Counted from the stretch's first letter, positions 16,670-28,336 are shown. The stretch is DNA of 64,000 nucleotides from Nonomuraea maritima (GCF_900100395.1 NZ_FNFB01000003.1:358508-422507), one strand, 5' to 3'. Notes: a model not told the origin generated them from the sequence alone. A program made the numbers and translations.

Positions 16670-18942
16670 GTTCTGATCTCCGGCAGGTCCTCGCCGTGGT
16701 CACGGGTGTACTGGCGGGCCCGCAGCCGCTGGTCGCTCATGTGCTGGCGCAGATGGGCCTGGTTGGAGCCGAGGCCGGGGACGCGGTCGATCACGTCCAT
16801 CACCAGGTGGTAGCGGTCGATGTCGTTGAGCATCGCCATGTCGAACGGCGTCGTCGTGGTGCCCTCCTCCTTGTAGCCGCGTACATGGATGTTGTCGTGC
16901 CCGTGGCGGCGGTAGGTGAGCTCGTGGATCAGCGACGGATAGCCGTGGAAGTCGAAGATGACCGGCTTGTCGACGGTGAACAGCGCGTTGAACTCGGCGT
17001 CCGACATGCCGTGGGGATGCTCCGTCGGAGGCTGCAGCCGCATGAGGTCGACGACGTTGACGACGCGGACCTTCAGCTGCGGCAGGTGCTCGCGCAGCAG
17101 CGCGGCGGCGGCCAGCGTCTCGAGCGTGGGCACGTCGCCCGCGCAGGCCAGCACGACGTCCGGCTCGGTGCCGTCGTCGGTGGAGGCCCACGGCAGGATG
17201 CCGAGGCCGCGCGTGTTGTGCGCGATCGCCTCCTCCATCGTGAACAGGTCGAGCACCGGCTGCTTGCCCGCCACGATCACGTTGACGTAGTCACGCGAGC
17301 GCAGGCAGTGGTCGGCCACCGACAGCAGTGTGTTGGCGTCCGGCGGCAGGTACACCCGCACCACCGAGGCCTTCTTGTTGACCACCACGTCGAGGAAACC
17401 CGGGTCCTGGTGGCTGAAGCCGTTGTGGTCCTGCCGCCACACGTGCGACGACAGCAGGTACGTCAGCGACGCCACCGGCCGCCGCCACGGGATCTTCTGC
17501 GACGACTCCAGCCACTTCGCGTGCTGGTTGAACATCGCGTCCACGATGTGGATGAACGCCTCGTAGCAGTTGAACAGCCCGTGCCGCCCGGTCAGCAGGT
17601 AGCCCTCCAGCCAGCCCTGGCACAGGTGCTCGCTCAGCACCTCCATGACCCGGCCGTCGGGGCCAAGGTCCTCGTCGGTCGGCAGCGTCGCGGCGTCCCA
17701 GGCCCGGTCGGTGACCTCGAACACCTCCGTCAGCCGGTTGGAGGCCGTCTCGTCCGGACCCATCAGCCGGAACGTGCTCGGGTTCTCGGCGATCACGTCG
17801 CGCAGGAACGCGCCGAGCACCCGCGTCGGCTCGCTCGACTGCGTGGCGGGCGACTTGACCTCGACCGCCGTCTTGCGGAAGTCGGGCAGCCGCAGCGGCT
17901 CCAGCAGCTCGCCGCCGTTGGTGTGCGGGTTGGCGCTCATCCGGCGCTCGCCGCGCGGCACCGTGCCGAGGATCTGCCGCACCGGCCGCCCGTCGGCGTC
18001 GAACAGCTCCTCCGGCCGGTACGAGCGCATCCACTCCTCCAGCATCCCGAGATGGGCGGAGTTCTCGCGGACCTTGGCCAGCGGCACCTGGTGGGCGCGC
18101 CAGGTGCCCTCCACCGGCTTGCCGTCCACCTCGCGCGGCCCGGTCCAGCCCTTCGGCGTACGCAGAATGATCATCGGGAGCCGGTCGGCGTCGCCCGCCT
18201 TGTACTGGGCGATCTCCTCGAACGCGGTGTCGAGGGTGCCCGCCATCTCCGCGTGGTCGGGGCCCACGACGTGGGGGCGGTAACCGTACCCCTCCATGAG
18301 TTTGACGAGCTCGTCGAACGGGATGCGGGCCAGCACGGTGGGATTGGCGATCTTGTAGCCGTTCAGGTGGAGGATCGGCAGGACGACGCCGTCGCGCCGG
18401 TGCTCCATGAACTTGTTGGAGTGCCAGCTCGCCGCCAGCGGGCCCGTCTCGGCCTCGCCGTCGCCGACGATGCAGGCCACCACCAGGTCGGGGTTGTCGA
18501 ACGCGGCCCCGTACGCGTGGGCGAGGGAGTAGCCCAGCTCGCCGCCCTCGTGGATCGAGCCCGGCGTCTCCGGCGCGACGTGGCTCGGCACCCCGCCGGG
18601 GAAGGAGAACTGGCGGAACAGCCGCCGCATGCCCTCCGCGTCCTGCGAGACGTCCGGATAACGCTCGGAATAGGAACCCTCGAGCCACGCGTGGGCCACC
18701 GCGGCCGGCCCGCCGTGCCCGGGGCCGCAGATGTAGATCATGTCCTGGTCGCGCTCGCGGATGACCCGGTTGAGGTGGGCGAAGCAGAAGTTCAGGCCGG
18801 GCGTCGTCCCCCAGTGGCCGAGCAGGCGCGGCTTGATGTGCTCAGGACGCAGCGGCTCGGTGAGCAGCGGATTGTCCAGTAGGTAGATCTGGCCGACGGA
18901 CAGATAGTTGGCCGCCCTCCAGTACGCGTCTATGTGCTCCAT
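16639..18942 (-). CDS. xfp: Xylulose-5-phosphate/fructose-6-phosphate phosphoketolase
   Basis: A thiamine-diphosphate enzyme splitting xylulose 5-phosphate (and often fructose 6-phosphate) into acetyl phosphate plus a shorter sugar phosphate. Diagnostic motifs: [48 protein letters not shown] for the diphosphate site, and the ending [10 protein letters not shown]. The ATG at 18942 gives 767 aa; a TTG at 19041 would add 33 residues that do not resemble the family and would cover a possible promoter (TTGGAC then CCATAG). AGGAG abuts the ATG, so the exact start is uncertain. It heads the xfp-ackA operon and is divergent from pgi-zwf. Confidence 0.95.
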   Translation of the reverse strand: MEHIDAYWRAANYLSVGQIYLLDNPLLTEPLRPEHIKPRLLGHWGTTPGLNFCFAHLNRVIRERDQDMIYICGPGHGGPAAVAHAWLEGSYSERYPDVSQDAEGMRRLFRQFSFPGGVPSHVAPETPGSIHEGGELGYSLAHAYGAAFDNPDLVVACIVGDGEAETGPLAASWHSNKFMEHRRDGVVLPILHLNGYKIANPTVLARIPFDELVKLMEGYGYRPHVVGPDHAEMAGTLDTAFEEIAQYKAGDADRLPMIILRTPKGWTGPREVDGKPVEGTWRAHQVPLAKVRENSAHLGMLEEWMRSYRPEELFDADGRPVRQILGTVPRGERRMSANPHTNGGELLEPLRLPDFRKTAVEVKSPATQSSEPTRVLGAFLRDVIAENPSTFRLMGPDETASNRLTEVFEVTDRAWDAATLPTDEDLGPDGRVMEVLSEHLCQGWLEGYLLTGRHGLFNCYEAFIHIVDAMFNQHAKWLESSQKIPWRRPVASLTYLLSSHVWRQDHNGFSHQDPGFLDVVVNKKASVVRVYLPPDANTLLSVADHCLRSRDYVNVIVAGKQPVLDLFTMEEAIAHNTRGLGILPWASTDDGTEPDVVLACAGDVPTLETLAAAALLREHLPQLKVRVVNVVDLMRLQPPTEHPHGMSDAEFNALFTVDKPVIFDFHGYPSLIHELTYRRHGHDNIHVRGYKEEGTTTTPFDMAMLNDIDRYHLVMDVIDRVPGLGSNQAHLRQHMSDQRLRARQYTRDHGEDLPEIRTWTWPAASSS

Positions 18943-19115
18943 CTCCTGATGCTTCCACCACGGACCTCGCTGAACCCCGGGGCGCCGTTCCGCTATGGGT
19001 AGTAAGGCGCCAAAAGTCCAATCAGCCGTGCGCGGAATCAACCTGTCTGGGTATGCGGTTACGGGACGATGGGATCGGCGCGTGATCGATCCGGGCCCTA
19101 CGCGAGGAGGAACGA

Positions 19116-20739
<1,624 letters not shown>

Positions 20740-20747
<8 letters not shown>

Positions 20748-22110
20748 GCAGGCCGGCGCGCTGATCCTGTTCGGGATCACCGGAGACCTCGCGCGCAAGA
20801 TGATCCTGCCCGCCCTCTACCGGCTGACCGCCGACCGGCGGCTCGACCTGCCGATCATCGGCGTCGCGAGGACCGACCTCGACCTCGACGGGCTGCGCGA
20901 GCACGTCCGCGAGGCGTGCGGCGGCGTCCACGACGCGGCGTTCGACAAGCTGGCGTCCAACCTGCGGCTGGTGAGCGGCGACTACCAGGACCCAGCGGTG
21001 TTCGCCCAGCTGCGCGACGAGGTCGAGGGCAAGGGGTTCCTCGTCCACTACCTCGCCGTGCCGCCGGCGCTGTTCGCCGCGGTCGCCGAGGGTCTCGCGG
21101 GCGAGGGCCTCAACCGCGACGCCCGGCTCGTCGTCGAGAAGCCGTTCGGCCACGACCTGCAGTCGGCCCGCGAGCTCAACGACGAGCTGCTCAAGTACTT
21201 CGACGAAGACCATCTGCGCCGGGTCGACCACTTCCTCGGTAAGGAACCGGTCGAAGACCTCATGGTGTTCCGGTTCGCCAACATGCTGCTGGAGCCCATC
21301 TGGAACCGCTCCTTCATCCGCAGTATCCAGATCACCATGGCGGAAGACTTCGACATCCACGACCGGGGCGGCTTCTACGACGCCAACGGCGCGATCCGCG
21401 ACGTCGTCCAGAACCACCTGCTGCAGCTGCTCGCGATCCTCGCCATGGACCCGCCGCCGTCCAAGGACGCCCGCGCCCAGCTCGACGAGAAGTGGCGGGT
21501 GCTGCGCGCCGTCCAGCCCATCTCGCCCTCCGACGTCGTACGCGGCCAGTACGTCGGTTACCTCGACACCGACGGCGTGCGTCCCGGCTCCACCACCGAG
21601 ACGTACGTCGCGCTGCGCGCCTGCATCGACAACTGGCGGTGGGCGGGCGTGCCGTGGTGCATCCGCGCCGGCAAGGCGATGCCCACCACCGACCTGGAGA
21701 TCGTCGCCGAGCTGCGGCAGCCGCCGGTGGCGATGTTCGAGCACGGCGACGCCCCTGACAGCCCCAACCTCATCAGGTTCCGGCTGCAGCCCGACGCCGG
21801 GGTGACGTTCGACCTGCTGGCCAAGGAGCCGGGCAGGCAGCGCACCAGGCCGGTGCCGGTCAGCGTCGACTTCACCAAGGTGCTCGGCCCCCTGGAGGCC
21901 GCGTACGTCCGCATCCTGGCCGACGCCGTCAGCGGCGACCCGCGCAGGTTCGCCAGGTTCGACCTGGTGGACGAGTCGTGGCGGATCGTGCAGCCGGTGC
22001 TCGACCTGCCCGAGCCGCCGCTGCCGTACGAGAAGGGCACCTGGGGTCCTGAGCCGGCGCAGAGCATCCCGCCCGGCGGCTGGCACTCCATCTCCACGAC
22101 ATTCGACTGA
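20740..22110 (+). CDS. zwf: Glucose-6-phosphate dehydrogenase (short Zwf form)
   Basis: The nucleotide motif [31 protein letters not shown] and the catalytic RVDHFLGKE (His and Lys) identify G6PD, which feeds glucose 6-phosphate into the pentose phosphate route and makes NAD(P)H. At 456 aa it is shorter than the common 490-510-aa bacterial enzyme, and LFGITGDLA replaces the usual FGASGDLA, so this is a divergent paralogue type. The GTG at 20740 lies inside the pgi reading frame, with GCGGGGGCG just upstream. Confidence 0.92.
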
Positions 22111-22138
22111 GACGGGTCCCCGGAGCCACGATGGGTTC

Positions 22139-22492
22139 ATGAATCTCATGGAGCTGGTGGAGAAGTCGAAAGACATCGCCACCGTCAAGCGTGTCTTCGG
22201 GGAGCCTGTCCGGCACGGAGACGTGGTCGTGATCCCCGTCGCCCGCATCGCGCAGGGCGGCGGCGGAGGCCAGGGGCAGGGCAGGGGCGACAAGGGCGAC
22301 GAAGGCAGCGGCAGCGGCGGCGGTTACGGGTTCGCCGCCACGCCGGCGGGGGTGTTCGTCCTGAAGGACGGCGACGCCATCTGGCGCCCCGCCGTCGACG
22401 TCAACCGCATCGTTGTCGGCGGCCAGATCGTGGCCGTCGTCCTCCTCCTGACCCTGCGGGCCATTCTCAAGAAACGCCGCCGCACCCGCTGA
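22139..22492 (+). CDS. GerW/YtfJ-family sporulation-associated protein
   Basis: 117 aa. The pattern ATVKRVFGEPVRHGDVVVIPVARI, a Gly-rich stretch (about residues 39-63) and AGVFVLKDGDAIWRPAVD match the GerW (YtfJ) family, whose Bacillus member is a forespore protein tied to germination. A C-terminal hydrophobic helix (IVVGGQIVAVVLLLTLRAIL) and basic tail RKRRRTR type ending suggest membrane attachment. It lies 28 bases after zwf and may be its distal cotranscribed gene. The sporulation role is family knowledge only. Confidence 0.8.
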   Translation: MNLMELVEKSKDIATVKRVFGEPVRHGDVVVIPVARIAQGGGGGQGQGRGDKGDEGSGSGGGYGFAATPAGVFVLKDGDAIWRPAVDVNRIVVGGQIVAVVLLLTLRAILKKRRRTR

Positions 22493-22572
22493 CCGAGCCC
22501 ACCCCGCGACCAGTACCGCTCCTGACCGATCCCGCAGGGCCGCTCTCTGCGACACCGCACCCTGACGGACCC

Positions 22573-22618
22573 GGCGCCCCCGCACACCTCCCGCTTCGGT
22601 TCGGCCTGTGGGGGCGCC
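22573..22618. terminator. Candidate terminator after the GerW gene
   Basis: GGCGCCCCC-G-CACA (22573-22586) pairs with TGTGGGGGCGCC (22607-22618), with one bulged G and a 20-base loop. It lies in the 207-base gap between convergent genes. Nothing else was seen in that gap. Confidence 0.5.
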
Positions 22619-22699
22619 GAGGTGCGGAATACGGGCGGATCGCGAGATCGAGCACCCGCTGCGAGTGCCCGACCCGGTCGACGACACCTGTCGCCGTGC

Positions 22700-23323
22700 T
22701 CAGCCGGGCAGTTCGGTGATGCTGAGGGCGAAGTTCAAGTGCCCCACCCCATGGTTGGCGAGGCCCACCGTGACCACGCCCGCTCCTTCCAGCCAGTGCG
22801 CCATTTTCAAACCGCCAACGTCCAGTGGGCGCATACCGAGGCTCTCGATGAACGCCTCCACGCTTGCCTTGGCCCGCGCGTCATCGCCGGCGATGAAGAC
22901 GTCGGGCCGACCCTTCTCCAGGACATGACGGAAGACGGTGTTGAACGCCTTCACCACGCCGGCCCCGGCCGGGGCCGCCTTGGCGACTTCCTGCGCGATC
23001 GAGGTCTCCTCGCGGTGGGCCAGCCCGTCGAACGTGGCATTGAAGGGATTGCTGATGTCGACGATGACCTTGCCGGCGAGAGCGTCTCCGTACTGGGCGA
23101 CGACCGGCACGACACCGTCGTGCAACAGGGCCACGATGACGATGTCCCCGGCCGGAGCGGTGCCCCATGCTCCTGTCGTTGCGCCGCCGCCGAGAGCCTT
23201 GGCCAGGTCAGCGGCCTTGGACTGATCGCGGCCCATGACCTCGACGGTGTTGCCGCCCGCTATCGCTCGCGCGCCGATGGTGCGGGCCATGTTCCCGGTG
23301 CCGATGATGCTGATGTTGCTCAC
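22700..23323 (-). CDS. NAD(P)-binding oxidoreductase of the NADPH:F420 reductase-like family
   Basis: 207 aa with an N-terminal Rossmann motif IIGTGNMAR (GxGxxA), GRDQSKA after the second strand (NADP-type), VIVALLHDGV, and VIVDISNPFN, the order found in F420-dependent NADP reductases and their relatives. The C-terminal half contains VVKAFNTV, another family hallmark. Members reduce or oxidise small molecules with NADPH, and not all bind F420. It is downstream of, and same strand as, the SDR at 23355 (31-base gap), so the two likely form an operon under the TetR protein at 24232. Confidence 0.85.
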   Translation of the reverse strand: MSNISIIGTGNMARTIGARAIAGGNTVEVMGRDQSKAADLAKALGGGATTGAWGTAPAGDIVIVALLHDGVVPVVAQYGDALAGKVIVDISNPFNATFDGLAHREETSIAQEVAKAAPAGAGVVKAFNTVFRHVLEKGRPDVFIAGDDARAKASVEAFIESLGMRPLDVGGLKMAHWLEGAGVVTVGLANHGVGHLNFALSITELPG

Positions 23324-23354
23324 GAGATGTCCTGCCCTTTGGTGGTTGTTCGGT

Positions 23355-24089
23355 TCAGATGGCGGTCGTGCCGCCGTCGACGACGAGTTCCATGCCGTTG
23401 ACGTAGCTGGAGTCGTCGGAGGCGAGGAAGAGGGCGGCCGTGGCGATTTCGTCGGGGCGGCCCATCCGGCCGCGGGGGATGAGGGACTCGAACTGGCGCT
23501 TGGTGTCCTCGTCGAACAGCTCTTCCTGCTTGGCGGTGGCGACCTGGCCGGGGGTCAGGACGTTGACGCGGATGCGGCGGTCCTTGAGCTCGTTGAGCCA
23601 GACGCGGGCCCAGGCCTGCTGGACGGCCTTGCTGCCGGCGTAGACGCTCCAGCCGGGAAAGGCGCCGAGGGAGGCGTTGGAGCCGGTCATGAAGATGGAG
23701 CCGCCGTCGTTGAAGAGCGGGAGGGCCTTCTGGACGGTGAACAGGGTGCCGCGGGCATTCAACCCGAACCAGGTGTCGAACTGGGCCTCGGTGATCTCGC
23801 CGAGCGGGGCGGGCTCGCCGCCGCCGGCGCTGGCCCACAGCACGTCGAGGCTGCCCTTCTCCCGCTTGACAGTGTCGTACAGGCGGTCCAGGTCGTCCAG
23901 GTCGGCGGCGTCGCCCTGGACGCCGGTGACGTTGCGGCCGATCTGCTTCACGGCCTCGTCCAGGGCCTCCTGGCGGCGGCCGGTGATGAAGACGTGCGCT
24001 CCCTCGTCGACGAACAGCTTCGCGCCGGCCAGCGCCATGCCGGTGGTGCCGCCGGTGATGACCGCGACCTTGCCGTCAAGCTTTCCCAT
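23355..24089 (-). CDS. Classical short-chain dehydrogenase/reductase
   Basis: The ATG at 24089 follows AAGGAAG and gives 244 aa; an in-frame upstream codon would run through the operator region. TGGTTGMALAGAKLF is a slightly odd glycine motif (TGGxxGxxxA). YAGSK supplies the catalytic Tyr/Lys, and ASAGGGE replaces NNAG. The end SSYVNGMELVVDGGTTAI is typical. It is divergent from the TetR gene at 24232, so it is probably the main repressed target. Confidence 0.9.
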   Translation of the reverse strand: MGKLDGKVAVITGGTTGMALAGAKLFVDEGAHVFITGRRQEALDEAVKQIGRNVTGVQGDAADLDDLDRLYDTVKREKGSLDVLWASAGGGEPAPLGEITEAQFDTWFGLNARGTLFTVQKALPLFNDGGSIFMTGSNASLGAFPGWSVYAGSKAVQQAWARVWLNELKDRRIRVNVLTPGQVATAKQEELFDEDTKRQFESLIPRGRMGRPDEIATAALFLASDDSSYVNGMELVVDGGTTAI

Positions 24090-24137
24090 AGTCGCTTCCT
24101 TGGGTCGGTGGTGCCGTGCGCACCAGGGTGACGGTGT

Positions 24138-24205
24138 TATGTACACCGATCTGTGTGCTTACTGTACGGGGCAGGCGGCCGGGGCGCAAACTATGTACAC
24201 CGGTC
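24138..24205. promoter_or_regulatory. Repeated TATGTACACCGRTC boxes between SDR and TetR genes
   Basis: TATGTACACCGATC (24138-24151) and TATGTACACCGGTC (24192-24205) are direct repeats 54 bases apart in the divergent intergenic region. Inverted GTACA (24141) and TGTAC (24163) arms surround the first. They are likely operators of the TetR protein encoded at 24232; the first box also overlaps a -10-like TACATA on the minus strand for the SDR gene. Confidence 0.5.
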
Positions 24206-24231
24206 GTTACCCGGCGGCGTACCATGGACCC

Positions 24232-24843
24232 ATGACGGAGTTGGAGAAGGGCCCCACGGGTCGCCGCCGGGGCCGGGGCGCCCGCGAGCGCATCCTCAGC
24301 GCGTCCCAGCAGCTGTTCCGCGAGCAGGGCATCAACCGCACCGGCATGGACCAGCTGTGCGCGGCCGCCCAGGTGTCCAAGCGCACGGCTTACCAGCACT
24401 TCACCGGCAAGGACGAACTCGTCGCCGAGTACCTGCGCCGGTTCGACCCCTCCGTTCTGTCCGGTGTGTTCGACCGCACCGACCTCACGCCCCGCGAACG
24501 GCTCCTCGCCGCCTTCGACGTCCCCCCCACCACCCCCCTGTGCCCCTACATCGGCGCCGCCGTCGAACTGCACGACCCCCAGCACCCCGCATCCCAGTAC
24601 GCACGCGACTACAAGAAAGCCGTCGCCGCGCGGCTCGCCGACACCGCCCGCGAAGCCGGCGCCGCCGACCCCGAACAGCTCGGCGAGCAGCTCGCGCTGC
24701 TCATCGACGGTGCCGCGGCCCGCACCCGGGTCCTCGACGCCGACGCCTTCCCCACCGCCGCCGCCATCGCCGCCGCCCTCATCGACGCCGCCATCCCCGC
24801 CACGGCCGGCGAAGACCGGCGACGGGAGGAAGCCTCGCGTTGA
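24232..24843 (+). CDS. TetR-family transcriptional regulator
   Basis: 203 aa starting at ATG 24232. The helix-turn-helix GMDQLCAAAQVSKRTAYQHFTGKDELV is clear; the C-terminal domain is the type seen in repressors of SDR or oxidoreductase genes. There is little room for a leader, so a leaderless or near-leaderless transcript is possible. It is divergent from the SDR plus reductase operon and probably represses it through the TATGTACACCG boxes. The ligand is unknown. Confidence 0.9.
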   Translation: MTELEKGPTGRRRGRGARERILSASQQLFREQGINRTGMDQLCAAAQVSKRTAYQHFTGKDELVAEYLRRFDPSVLSGVFDRTDLTPRERLLAAFDVPPTTPLCPYIGAAVELHDPQHPASQYARDYKKAVAARLADTAREAGAADPEQLGEQLALLIDGAAARTRVLDADAFPTAAAIAAALIDAAIPATAGEDRRREEASR

Positions 24844-25096
24844 CGTGGCACTCCGCGGCCAGGCTCGACGCACTGCCGGTCGCGCGGCTGCACCCGCCGG
24901 TACGCGACACCGGCTGCCCGGCACCAGGGGGTCCGTAGGAGCGGGCCTGGCCCTGAGGCGAGGCGTCGCAGCGTACGCGGGCGCCTGACTCGGCGTGCCG
25001 GACGAGGTCGGTCGAAGCCCTCGAAGGAGGTGGGCAACCGTTGCCGGGCTCCAGCGGGTCATAACGGGAGCCGGTACGACGGGAAGGGCACGGCCG

Positions 25097-25603
25097 ATGC
25101 GAGATAAAGCGGATTTTGTGGCATTTGTCGAGGCGCGATCGCCGCGACTGTTACGAACCGCGTACCTGCTCTGCCGTGATTGGGCGCAGGCGGAGGACCT
25201 GCTCCAGGCCGCGCTGGTGCGCGCGTGGCGGGTCTGGGGCCGCGTGGGTGAGCATCCGGACGCCTACGTGTCCCGGGTGTTGGTCAACACGCACCTGTCC
25301 TGGCGACGGCGACTCTGGCGACGTGAACTGCCCACGGACGCACCACCCGAGACTGCCGCAGCGGACATGACCGACGAGCGGGCGGTGCTCTGGGCGGCGC
25401 TGGGACGCCTGCCACCACGCCAGCGGGCGGTGCTGGTGCTGCGCTACTTCGAGGACCTGCCGGAAGCCGCCGTGGCCGAAATCTTGAACTGCTCCATCGG
25501 CACCGTCAAGAGCCAGAGCAGTAAGGCGCCGGCCAAGTTGCGCATCGACCCCGAGATCGCGCCGCCGGCGGTGGCGTCCCGTATGGAAGGAGAGCTGGGA
25601 TGA
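25097..25603 (+). CDS. SigE-family ECF-type RNA polymerase sigma factor
   Basis: 168 aa from ATG 25097 behind GGGAAGGGC. Region 2 (LLRTAYLLCRDWAQAEDLLQAALVRAWRVW) and region 4 (LPPRQRAVLVLRYFEDLPEAAVAEILNCSIGTVK) are intact, with no SnoaL-type extension. The segment after the recognition helix reads SQSSKAPAKLR, where family members usually have SQTSRALAKLR. The last four bases overlap the start of the downstream membrane protein gene, so the two products are coupled and the partner may control sigma activity. Confidence 0.92.
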   Translation: MRDKADFVAFVEARSPRLLRTAYLLCRDWAQAEDLLQAALVRAWRVWGRVGEHPDAYVSRVLVNTHLSWRRRLWRRELPTDAPPETAAADMTDERAVLWAALGRLPPRQRAVLVLRYFEDLPEAAVAEILNCSIGTVKSQSSKAPAKLRIDPEIAPPAVASRMEGELG

Positions 25604-26646
25604 CGCCCGTCCAGCGCAAGTTGCGTGATCTGTTCGACGACATGAGCGCCGGCGCGCCGGACAACCCCGGGCGCATCGCCCAGCTCGAGCGGCGCATCCG
25701 CAGGGACAGCAGCCGCCGGTCCGCCGGCGCCGCCCTGGCGGGCGTGAGCATGCTGACCGCCGCCGGCGTCCTCATCCCCGCGTTGCTGCATCCCGGCCCG
25801 GCCGTGCCGTCGCACGAGCCGACCACAGCCGTCCAGCCGGCCGAGCTGCCGCCACGGTTCACCTCCGGCGACGGCTCCGCCTACCGCCGTCTGGCCTCGA
25901 CCACGCTCAGAGCCCGGTCGGCGGGGGAGAAGAAGGTGTCGGTCACGGTCCCGGTCTCGGGCAAGCCGCTGGAAGTGGCCGTGCTGTGCCCCGAGGGCGA
26001 CCCTGTCCACATGGCCAGACCGAGGATGATCGTCAACGGCGAACCGTCCCACACCTGGTTCCAGCAATGCCTCACCGGACAGGGCATGGTTCTCGACTCG
26101 GTCAGCGTGCCGAAGAGCGCCGACGAGGTGACCATCGCCTTCGACATCACCGATGAGGTCTGCAAGAAGGACGAACCGTGCCCCACCCGCGCATCCGGGC
26201 AGCCCGCCGACTGGCCCCTGGCGGTCTACGAGTACACGCCGCCGGCCCGGCCCGTCGAACCGGATCCCATCGAGGCCTTCCCCGCCCGACTGGGTACCCA
26301 GCAGCTCGCTGGGCAGGCTTCGGGAGTGTGGCCGCGTGACTCGTCCTTCACGCTGACGGTCACCAGTCCGGGCGGCTATTTCCGGATCGAGCACCGGTGC
26401 ACGGGCCATCTGGCGGGTCGGCTCCCCATCACCTACCAGATCGGCGACGAACCCTCCCATGGGGCATGGATCTGCGGCCACCGGACCCTGGACGAGACCA
26501 ACGGGATGCTGTGGACCGAGAAGATCCCTGAAGGTACAAAGGTCACCATCTCGGGGAAGGTGGACGTGCCGGAAGGAGACCACGACCGCCAGACCCGCTG
26601 GTCGGTGGCGGTCTATTCGAGCAAGATCGTGAAGCTCGCCCGCTGA
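25600..26646 (+). CDS. Membrane-anchored protein coupled to the sigma factor
   Basis: 348 aa; its ATG overlaps the sigma factor stop codon (ATGA). One membrane helix at about residues 42-63 divides a short basic cytoplasmic part (rich in Arg) from a 280-residue outer part with beta-strand character and paired cysteines (LCPEG, QQCLTG, VCKKDEPCP, HRCTGH, WICGH). No zinc anti-sigma (HxxxCxxC) motif is present, so a standard ZAS anti-sigma role is not supported, but the topology and coupling fit a sigma-associated sensor. Family not recognised. Confidence 0.75.
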   Translation: MTPVQRKLRDLFDDMSAGAPDNPGRIAQLERRIRRDSSRRSAGAALAGVSMLTAAGVLIPALLHPGPAVPSHEPTTAVQPAELPPRFTSGDGSAYRRLASTTLRARSAGEKKVSVTVPVSGKPLEVAVLCPEGDPVHMARPRMIVNGEPSHTWFQQCLTGQGMVLDSVSVPKSADEVTIAFDITDEVCKKDEPCPTRASGQPADWPLAVYEYTPPARPVEPDPIEAFPARLGTQQLAGQASGVWPRDSSFTLTVTSPGGYFRIEHRCTGHLAGRLPITYQIGDEPSHGAWICGHRTLDETNGMLWTEKIPEGTKVTISGKVDVPEGDHDRQTRWSVAVYSSKIVKLAR

Positions 26647-26777
26647 ACGCCCACGGACTCGGGCGGGTGCGTCGTCCAACCGTTGCGGCGACGCCGCCCA
26701 CAGGGCCTGCCAAGCCGGTGTGGGGCCGAGCGTTCTTGCAGAGGGCGGTCCCGGGGGCGGCTCGTAGGATGCGGGTT

Positions 26778-27413
26778 ATGTTGTCCATGGCGCAGATCGT
26801 GGCGTTCAGCGGCGTGATCGTGCTCGGGGCGATGTCGCCCGGGCCTGACTTCGCGGTGGTCGTACGCCGCTCCGCCGTCTCGGGGCGCGGCCACGGCATG
26901 GCGGCAGCGGCGGGGATCGCCCTGGGCGTATGCGTGTGGGTGATGGCGGCGGCCACCGGCATCGCGGCGCTGCTGTCCGCCTCCGCGGCGGCGTTCACCC
27001 TGGTGAAGGTGGTCGGCGCAGCCTACCTGGGCTGGCTCGGGATCAGGTCGCTGCGCTCGGCACTGCGCGGCGGCGGCGCGCTCGCGCTCGACGTGCCGGA
27101 GCCCGCCAGGCGCGGCCGGGCGGCGGCGTTCGCCGAAGGGCTGCTGACCAACGTGCTCAACCCCAAGGCCGCGCTGTTCTTCGTGGCGCTGGTGCCGCAG
27201 TTCGTCGGCTCGCACGCCTCGGTGCCGAACGCGATGATGCTCGCGGCGATCGCGCTGACCGGCACCATCGCCTGGTTCCTGCTGGTGGCGACCATCGTCG
27301 GGACACTACGCAAGGTGTTCACCCGGCCCGGCGTCCGCAGAACCGTCGACGCCCTGACCGGCCTCACCCTCATCGCCCTCGGCGTCCGGTTGGCCGCCTC
27401 CAGCCGCCCCTAG
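26778..27413 (+). CDS. LysE-family amino acid exporter
   Basis: 211 aa with six hydrophobic helices. The early motif GAMSPGPDFAVVVRRS and LTNVLNPKAALFFVALVPQF are diagnostic of LysE/RhtB translocators, which export amino acids or related metabolites. The ATG at 26778 is chosen because AGGA lies eight bases before it; an ATG at 26769 is in frame. Its 3' end overlaps that of the convergent gene by four bases. Confidence 0.9.
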   Translation: MLSMAQIVAFSGVIVLGAMSPGPDFAVVVRRSAVSGRGHGMAAAAGIALGVCVWVMAAATGIAALLSASAAAFTLVKVVGAAYLGWLGIRSLRSALRGGGALALDVPEPARRGRAAAFAEGLLTNVLNPKAALFFVALVPQFVGSHASVPNAMMLAAIALTGTIAWFLLVATIVGTLRKVFTRPGVRRTVDALTGLTLIALGVRLAASSRP

Positions 27414-27916
27414 TACTCCAGCCGTAGATCGTGATCTTGTTGCTGGAGTGCGGTGGAGAGGGGGCAGCGGTCAGTCGTCGACGAGATCGAGCTGGGCAGC
27501 GCAGGCGTCCGCTGCTCGAGTCCTTCGAGACGGCGGGCATCTTTGATCTCGCTGATCCTGGCAGCCGTCATCGGGGTCCACTCCCTCCTCTCCCCAGCGG
27601 CACGGAGGGCTTCTCCAACCTCGCTGAGCTTCACGGAGGACAACACGCCCGCCCGCTCGATCAGGTCGTCCCGGGCCACGGTGGTCAGCCATGTGCACGG
27701 AGTAAAGCCTGGACGCGGGAACGCGAACCGCAGCACGCCTTCGAAGGGCAGTCCTTCCGGGGCTCCTACGGGCACTTCAACGCCCAGGCCGCCCATGTCG
27801 ACGCCCGCTGGCGCGACGACCTGCATCGCCTGAAACCCGGATGACTCCTCGTCCGAGAGCAGCACGACCGGGCGGCGCTCATCGAAGTCGACCCACCAGA
27901 CTTCACCGCGTTGCAT
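27410..27916 (-). CDS. PemK/MazF-like endoribonuclease-fold protein without an adjacent antitoxin
   Basis: Translation starts at ATG 27916 directly behind CAGGAGG. The N-terminus MQRGEVWWVDFDERRPVVLLS is the MazF/PemK signature, and PGFTPCTWLTTVARDDLIERAGVLSSVKLSEVGEAL continues the fold. Such proteins cleave mRNA when freed from an antitoxin. After about residue 115 there is a 50-residue extension not typical of MazF. No antitoxin-like ORF is seen on either side, so this may be a solitary or remnant toxin, or a non-toxic relative. It marks the left edge of the IS-rich island. Confidence 0.78.
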   Translation of the reverse strand: MQRGEVWWVDFDERRPVVLLSDEESSGFQAMQVVAPAGVDMGGLGVEVPVGAPEGLPFEGVLRFAFPRPGFTPCTWLTTVARDDLIERAGVLSSVKLSEVGEALRAAGERREWTPMTAARISEIKDARRLEGLEQRTPALPSSISSTTDRCPLSTALQQQDHDLRLEY

Positions 27917-28336
27917 GTGTCCTCCTGGCATGAGACGGCGGGCGAACGCTGCGTGCCCCGTGCGGGACACGGAAGGGATGCGGCCCGGTCTTCGCGCGTC
28001 GTGACCGGGGGCGGGCGCTCCAGCGGGTGGGCGCGGAACTAATGTTAGTGGCTGGTGTCATCCGCGGTGCCGACCCAAAAGTCGTTGTCGGCCTCGCCGT
28101 ACAGCACCTCCTGGACGTGGACGTACTCCTCGCCGGTGTGCGCCGGTCGTCGCCACCACGGTGGCTCGGCGAAGGGGTGCCGGGCTCGGCGAGGCGGTCG
28201 CCTCGGGTGAGGCGCAGGCTGTACTGAACATCGCAGCCAGGGCGGGGTGGGAAGCTGCAGGCTCTGGCAGGTGCGGCGGATGCCCTGGGCCAGGGCGGCG
28301 GCCGGGGAGCGGTGCGGCTGGGTCGCGTGCAGGAAG
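27917..28336. other. Stretch without a recognisable gene
   Basis: No reading frame here has a convincing start, ribosome site and family match. Short frames are broken. Given the IS256 remnant immediately downstream, this is probably decayed insertion-sequence flank. Confidence 0.5.

Noticed and set aside
25600..26646. Classical zinc-dependent anti-sigma factor
   Set aside because: The HxxxCxxC motif is absent, although topology and coupling resemble one.
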